A stretch of 64,000 nt of DNA, taken from NCBI GenBank assembly GCA_023415915.1, contig JAEZIZ010000003.1, forward strand, positions 36,521-100,520. The letters run 5' to 3'. The translations under genes and the position numbers were made by a program. Under the pieces are notes generated by a model that searched no databases, was not told the origin of the DNA, and saw nothing but the letters and a program-made list of their open reading frames with translations. Position 1 is the stretch's first letter, and each line of letters starts with the position of its first letter. Shown here in pieces: positions 59,837 to 64,000 of the stretch. This DNA is from Bacillota bacterium. Lineage in GTDB: Bacteria; Bacillota; Clostridia; Christensenellales; SZUA-584.

Positions 59837-60694
59837 TCACCGTTTTTCCCCCGCGAGTTTTTCCAGAAAACTCAATATCCCCGGTTTGTCGGGCTCTTTA
59901 GCGGGTATATTTAGAAACCTATTTGTTAAAGCATCAATATTTGCGGACGCAAGGCACTTAGGAAAGCTTACCAATATGGGCACTTGCATCTTTATAGCCT
60001 TTTGCATTTTGTCGTCACGCAATATATACCCCAATTTACTGATGTTGACATCAGTATTTTTCTTGACCACCCTGACAAGCCCGTCCATCACCGAATCCGC
60101 TTCACTTGCACTCGCCACTTTATTCAGCACAAGGCTGATATCAGGCTTGCCGATTCTCTCGCTTATCATCTTTATCAGCGCATAAGCGTCTACAATAGCC
60201 GTCGGCTCGGGCGTCGTCACTACTATAGTTTCGTTGCTTGCGTATATAAGGCGCAGCATGTTGTCCGTAATGCCGGTTCCCGTATCGAATATAATGATGT
60301 CGGCCATATCCTCGAGGGTTATGAGTTCGTCGATTACGTTCATAAGCTGCTTGCCGTTAAGCCGGGTGAGTTCATACACTCCCGACCCGCCGGATATGAA
60401 CTTTACGCCTTCCAGGCCATGCTCGATTACCTCGCTTAAGTCCTTTTTGTGCTTTATTACGTCCATAAGGTCATGCCGCGTTTTCACGCCCAGCATCACG
60501 TCTATGTTGGAAAATCCGAAGTCCGTGTCTATTATGAGAGGCTTTTTCCCTCTTCTGCTGAGCGAGATAGCCATATTCAACGCGAGGCTCGACTTTCCGA
60601 CGCCGCCTTTGCCGCTTGTAACGGTGATTATCTCCGTAGGCTTCAAATTGCGCGTTTCCGCCAATATGCGCAGGCCTTCCGCCTGATCTCTCAC
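59837..60694 (-). CDS. flhG: Flagellar number regulator FlhG (MinD-like ATPase)
   Basis: 285-residue ParA/MinD-type ATPase that acts with FlhF to place and count flagella. The deviant Walker A SGKGGVGKSSLALN lies near residue 26, Walker B FDTGTGITDNML near 140, and the C-terminal amphipathic end helps membrane binding. It overlaps flhF by four bases. The FlhF-activating DQAxxLR motif is recognisable at the N-terminus as RDQAEGLRIL. Confidence 0.94.
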   Translation of the reverse strand: MRDQAEGLRILAETRNLKPTEIITVTSGKGGVGKSSLALNMAISLSRRGKKPLIIDTDFGFSNIDVMLGVKTRHDLMDVIKHKKDLSEVIEHGLEGVKFISGGSGVYELTRLNGKQLMNVIDELITLEDMADIIIFDTGTGITDNMLRLIYASNETIVVTTPEPTAIVDAYALIKMISERIGKPDISLVLNKVASASEADSVMDGLVRVVKKNTDVNISKLGYILRDDKMQKAIKMQVPILVSFPKCLASANIDALTNRFLNIPAKEPDKPGILSFLEKLAGEKR

Positions 60695-61863
60695 AGCACG
60701 GCCTCCTCTCCGGTGATGTTCTCCGCAAGGCGTTGTATGTCCGCTTTACGGATATCATCCGGCACGTTCTGCCCCATAGTAATGTAGGAAAGAGATTTTT
60801 GCGCGTAATCCGCTATGTTGAGCACATTGCCCCAGGCAGAAACCTCGTCCAGCTTCGTTATTATAAGCTTGTAGTTTTCGATGAACGAATAGCTGTTTAT
60901 GATATCCCGGCAGGCGCTGTGTCCGGTAGACACGCTTATCACCAGAAACACCTCGTCCGCGCCCGATGCTTCAATAAGCTGCGAAAGCTCGGCTTTCATC
61001 GTTCCTTCTCTTGAGCTTCTCCCCGCCGTGTCGATAAGCACAACGTCTTTATGTTCAAGTGCTTTTACAGCGTTTTTCAGCTCATCAGCGTTATACGCCG
61101 TTACAAGCGGTATATCCATTATCTCAGAGTATATTTTTATCTGTTCCATGGCGCCGATGCGGTATGTATCGGTGTTTATTATCGCCACGTCCAACTTTTC
61201 CCTGAACTTGAGCATGCCGGCAAGCTTTGCGAGCGTCGTCGTCTTGCCCGCTCCGGTAGGCCCCGTAAAAAGCAGTACGTTCTGCTTGAACTTTTTGAGC
61301 TTAAGCGGCATGGGTTCGCCCAGCCGGTCGAGTATCAGCTGCTGTGCGATGGATTTTGTATCAAACTCCCTCTTGCTCTTTACGTCCTGTGTTTGGGCCG
61401 CTATCTCTTTTGACAGCTCTTCCTGCACATCGTGTTTGATAAGCCCGTTATAAAGGCTCAGTATATCCGGCGTGAACGTAAGCGTCGTCTCGCGGTTGAC
61501 TATGCGTATCCTGTTGGAAAAATCCGCGACAGCCTCTTTTAACTCTTCCATCTGCCTGCTCAGTACGCTTGTCTTTTCTTCCCCGGCTTCGCTCTTTTCC
61601 ATCTCTGCTATTCTTGGCTGTATCGTATCGGCTTCGGCAGACTGCCTGGATTCCGCCTGCTTATCCGCCGCTTTGTTTGCCTTTTTTTTGCGCGCGGGCT
61701 CATAGGCCGCCACTACCTCGACCACCTTCTTGCCCAGTAACCCTTTTATGCCCTTTTGGCGAACGCTTTTATTCTGCAGTATAACGGCGTCGGGGCCAAG
61801 CTCGTTGCTTATCTTTCTTACCGCTTCCTGCATGTCCTTTGCTATGTATCGCTTAACAAACAT
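60691..61863 (-). CDS. flhF: Flagellar biosynthesis GTPase FlhF
   Basis: 390-residue SRP-type GTPase. An N-terminal B domain (MFVKRYIAKDMQEAVRKISN) is followed by a Lys/Glu-rich linker, then the NG domain with GPTGAGKTTTLAKLAG (near residue 200), VLIDTAGRSSRE and ITKLDEVSAWG. It determines where flagella are built. It lies 3 bp after flhA and overlaps flhG. Length is within the normal range. Confidence 0.95.
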   Translation of the reverse strand: MFVKRYIAKDMQEAVRKISNELGPDAVILQNKSVRQKGIKGLLGKKVVEVVAAYEPARKKKANKAADKQAESRQSAEADTIQPRIAEMEKSEAGEEKTSVLSRQMEELKEAVADFSNRIRIVNRETTLTFTPDILSLYNGLIKHDVQEELSKEIAAQTQDVKSKREFDTKSIAQQLILDRLGEPMPLKLKKFKQNVLLFTGPTGAGKTTTLAKLAGMLKFREKLDVAIINTDTYRIGAMEQIKIYSEIMDIPLVTAYNADELKNAVKALEHKDVVLIDTAGRSSREGTMKAELSQLIEASGADEVFLVISVSTGHSACRDIINSYSFIENYKLIITKLDEVSAWGNVLNIADYAQKSLSYITMGQNVPDDIRKADIQRLAENITGEEAVL

Positions 61864-61866
61864 CTG

Positions 61867-63903
61867 TTAAATATTCACCACCCAGTCGGAAAATATCTCT
61901 ACGTCCTGTTCGATCTCGTTGTATGAAAGCACTACGAGATCCGGGTAAACCTGACTAGATAAATTCTTTATGTGTTTTCTTATCACCGGCGACGTAATCA
62001 CCATAGGCGTTACGCCGAGACTGAGGAAATGGTCGATTCCCTTTTTGATGCTGGAGAGCAGCTTTTGTATCTGCGTCGGCTCAAGCGCGGCGTGCATGCC
62101 CTGCTCCGTCTGCCTTAAGCTGCCCGAAACAGCCTTTTCGACGTCGGGGCTTATGGTTATGACCCGAGCCTTTCCGTCCGGAATGAAGTTCTTCGTTATG
62201 GCGCGTTTAAACTTCTGACGCACATATTCCGTAAGCACGTCGGGATCTTTCGTTATCATGCCGTAATCGCCCAGCGTTTCGAGTATCGTAGCGATATCGC
62301 GTATCGATATGCCTTCGCGAAGCAGGTTTGCAAGTACCTTCTGTACTTCGCCCACTGAAAACATCTTGGGCACGACCTCTTCCACCAGCGCAGGCTGCTG
62401 CCTCTTTAAGTTGTCTATAATCGTCTGTACCTGCTGGCGTCCCATCAGCTCGTCCGCATGACGTTTTATTACTTCGAGCAGATGCGTCGAAATAACGGAC
62501 GGCACGTCTATGGTAGAGTAGCCCTTAAGCTCCGCCTTTTCGCGGTTCGCTTCCGTTATCCAGACCGCGGGCAGCCCAAACGTCGGCTCGATGGTATCTA
62601 TGCCTTCTATCGGCTCGTCAACGTCGTCGGGCTTAAGCGCCAGGTAATGGTCGGGCATGACTTCTCCTTTCGCAACTTCTATGCCTTTTATCTTAATTAC
62701 ATATTCGCGCGTGCCCAGCTGCACGTTATCGCGCAGGCGGACTATCGGAACTATTATGCCTAAATCAAGCGCGCACTGCCGCCTTATCATAACCACGCGG
62801 TCCAAAAGATCTCCGCCCTGTGAAGCGTCTACGAGCGATATGAGCCCGTATCCGAATTCCATCTCTATAAGGTCGACATGCAGCAGCGACGTGACGCTTT
62901 CGGGTTTTCTCTTCTCCGCAGCCGTCGTCTCCTCCGTGTCCCGCACGGCAGCCTCTTCCCTTTTTCTGGCGTTGTTTCTCTTGACTATGCCTATTATCGG
63001 CAGGATTATCGCGGCGATAAGGAAAAACGGCGTTGGAAGCCCGGGTATAAAGCCAATGAGCGCGAGCATGCCGCCCAGTATAAAGAATACGTACGGCTGA
63101 CTGAATAGCTGCTTTGATACGTCCTGCCCGAAACTGTCTTTTGTGGCGGCCCGCGTAACTATAATGCCTGTTGCCGTGGAAATGAGCAGCGCGGGTATCT
63201 GGCTGCAAAGCCCGTCGCCTACCGTGGCGAGAGTATATACGGATATAACCTCGTCGAAGCTCATGCCTGAGCCTCCCAAGAGCCCCACGAGTATGCCGCC
63301 TATAATGTTTATCAGCGTAATTATTATGCCGACAATGGCGTCGCCCTTTACGAACTTGGACGCGCCGTCCATAGCCCCGTAAAAATCGGCTTCGCGCTGT
63401 ATGTCAGACCTGCGCTCGCGCGCCTGTGCTTCGTTTATCAGGCCCGAGCTTAAGTCGGCGTCTATTGCCATCTGCTTGCCGGGCATCGCGTCCAACGTAA
63501 ACCTTGCGGCGACTTCCGCGACCCTTTCGGCGCCCTTTGTGATAACCACAAACTGCACCACGACGATTATCAGGAACACGACTAAGCCCACAACGATGTT
63601 CTGTCCTACGACGAAGTTACCGAAAGCTTTTATTACGTTGCCCGCTTCGCCTCCGTTTCCGAGTATAAGACGTGTGGACGATATATTAAGCGCCAGCCTG
63701 AACAGCGTAATTATCAGCAGCACTGTCGGATATGTTGAAAAGTCGAGCGTACGCTTTAAATACAGCGTGACTAGCAGCATCATAAGCGACAGCGATATAT
63801 TGACGATAAGCAGCACGTCCATTATGCCCGGTGAAAGAGGGATAATGATCAAAAACACTATTCCCAGTATCATTACCGCAACGAGTATGTCCGATTTTTT
63901 CAC
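61867..63903 (-). CDS. flhA: Flagellar type III export gate protein FlhA
   Basis: 678-residue export gate. About eight membrane segments occupy the first 310 residues, including the FHIPEP-region conserved loop (RFTLDAMPGKQMAIDADLSS). The C-terminal cytoplasmic domain binds chaperone-substrate complexes. The start is GTG 63903, with AAGGAGC at good spacing; it overlaps the flhB stop as GTGA. The gene is complete. Confidence 0.96.
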   Translation of the reverse strand: MKKSDILVAVMILGIVFLIIIPLSPGIMDVLLIVNISLSLMMLLVTLYLKRTLDFSTYPTVLLIITLFRLALNISSTRLILGNGGEAGNVIKAFGNFVVGQNIVVGLVVFLIIVVVQFVVITKGAERVAEVAARFTLDAMPGKQMAIDADLSSGLINEAQARERRSDIQREADFYGAMDGASKFVKGDAIVGIIITLINIIGGILVGLLGGSGMSFDEVISVYTLATVGDGLCSQIPALLISTATGIIVTRAATKDSFGQDVSKQLFSQPYVFFILGGMLALIGFIPGLPTPFFLIAAIILPIIGIVKRNNARKREEAAVRDTEETTAAEKRKPESVTSLLHVDLIEMEFGYGLISLVDASQGGDLLDRVVMIRRQCALDLGIIVPIVRLRDNVQLGTREYVIKIKGIEVAKGEVMPDHYLALKPDDVDEPIEGIDTIEPTFGLPAVWITEANREKAELKGYSTIDVPSVISTHLLEVIKRHADELMGRQQVQTIIDNLKRQQPALVEEVVPKMFSVGEVQKVLANLLREGISIRDIATILETLGDYGMITKDPDVLTEYVRQKFKRAITKNFIPDGKARVITISPDVEKAVSGSLRQTEQGMHAALEPTQIQKLLSSIKKGIDHFLSLGVTPMVITSPVIRKHIKNLSSQVYPDLVVLSYNEIEQDVEIFSDWVVNI

Positions 63904-64000
63904 GCTCTGCTCCTTGCCTTTCCTTTGAGTCTGTATACGTATGCGAGTATCTCCGCGACCGCCTTGTAAAGGTCTTCGGGAACCTCGTCCCCCACTTCGC
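63900..64000 (-). CDS. flhB: Flagellar export switch protein FlhB (partial, C-terminus only)
   Basis: Only the last 33 codons are in the window. They read EVGDEVPEDLYKAVAEILAY and end with RLKGKARSRA, which matches the conserved C-terminus of FlhB. The stop TGA (63902-63900) overlaps the flhA GTG. The rest lies beyond the right edge, presumably after fliO-P-Q-R. Confidence 0.85.
   Translation of the reverse strand, partial: EVGDEVPEDLYKAVAEILAYVYRLKGKARSRA

Overview
The window looks like a chromosomal segment of an anaerobic, flagellated member of the Clostridia (Bacillota). Signs of this are strong GGAGG-type ribosome binding sites, many TTG and GTG starts, FliY with CheC and FliN parts, the FlgM/SigD and FliW/CsrA regulatory pairs, a BlaI repressor with a BlaR1-type sensor, and RpiR and ROK sugar regulators. 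Almost all genes are on the minus strand. The exceptions are the two-gene alpha-glucosidase/alpha-galactosidase operon and flagellin. I see no rRNA, tRNA, CRISPR array or intact transposase.

Region by region. (1) 1-8445: a sugar operon read leftwards from a near-perfect SigA promoter (6907-6936): RpiR regulator, ADP-dependent-type sugar kinase, xylulokinase, and a ribose-type ABC transporter (ATPase, permease, and a binding lipoprotein cut by the left edge). Two near-palindromic 18-bp sites flank the promoter. A ROK repressor gene with its own promoter lies upstream. (2) 8452-13134: PfkB kinase, aldose epimerase, URO-D-family protein and homocysteine methyltransferase in one operon. (3) 13426-21617: an envelope operon of N-acetylmuramoyl-alanine amidase, two ABC-2 permeases with a normal ATPase, a VanW protein, then an ABC ATPase whose catalytic motifs have all decayed, a membrane-anchored surface protein and a MacB/FtsX-type permease. 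(4) 22012-28551: BlaI, a broken BlaR1-type sensor whose outer domain is related to the two lipoproteins encoded next to it, those lipoproteins, a DUF2085 membrane protein and a zinc-ribbon protein. (5) 28780-35784: GH13 and GH36 glycosidases on the plus strand, facing a GPH-family symporter and a GH1 glycosidase on the minus strand. (6) 36063-64000: about 28 kb of flagellar genes, from fliY at the left to the end of flhB at the right edge.

In the flagellar block, flhB-flhA-flhF-flhG-PilZ-sigD is followed by rod and hook genes, flgM-flgN-flgK-flgL and fliW-csrA. A monocistronic flagellin gene then sits on the other strand under a SigD promoter. Next comes fliF-G-H-I-J-ylxF-fliK-flgD-flgE-flbD-motA-motB-fliL-fliM-fliY. 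flgB, flgC, fliE, fliO-P-Q-R and all chemotaxis genes are missing from the places where they often lie, so they must be elsewhere or lost.

The most interesting observations are the catalytically degenerate ABC ATPase kept in an operon with a peptidoglycan amidase; the BlaI/BlaR1-lipoprotein module, where the sensor ectodomain is a paralogue of the neighbouring lipoproteins and the sensor gene carries three separate lesions; a BlaI promoter whose -10 box is the spacer of an operator dyad; and two families of dispersed intergenic palindromic repeats.
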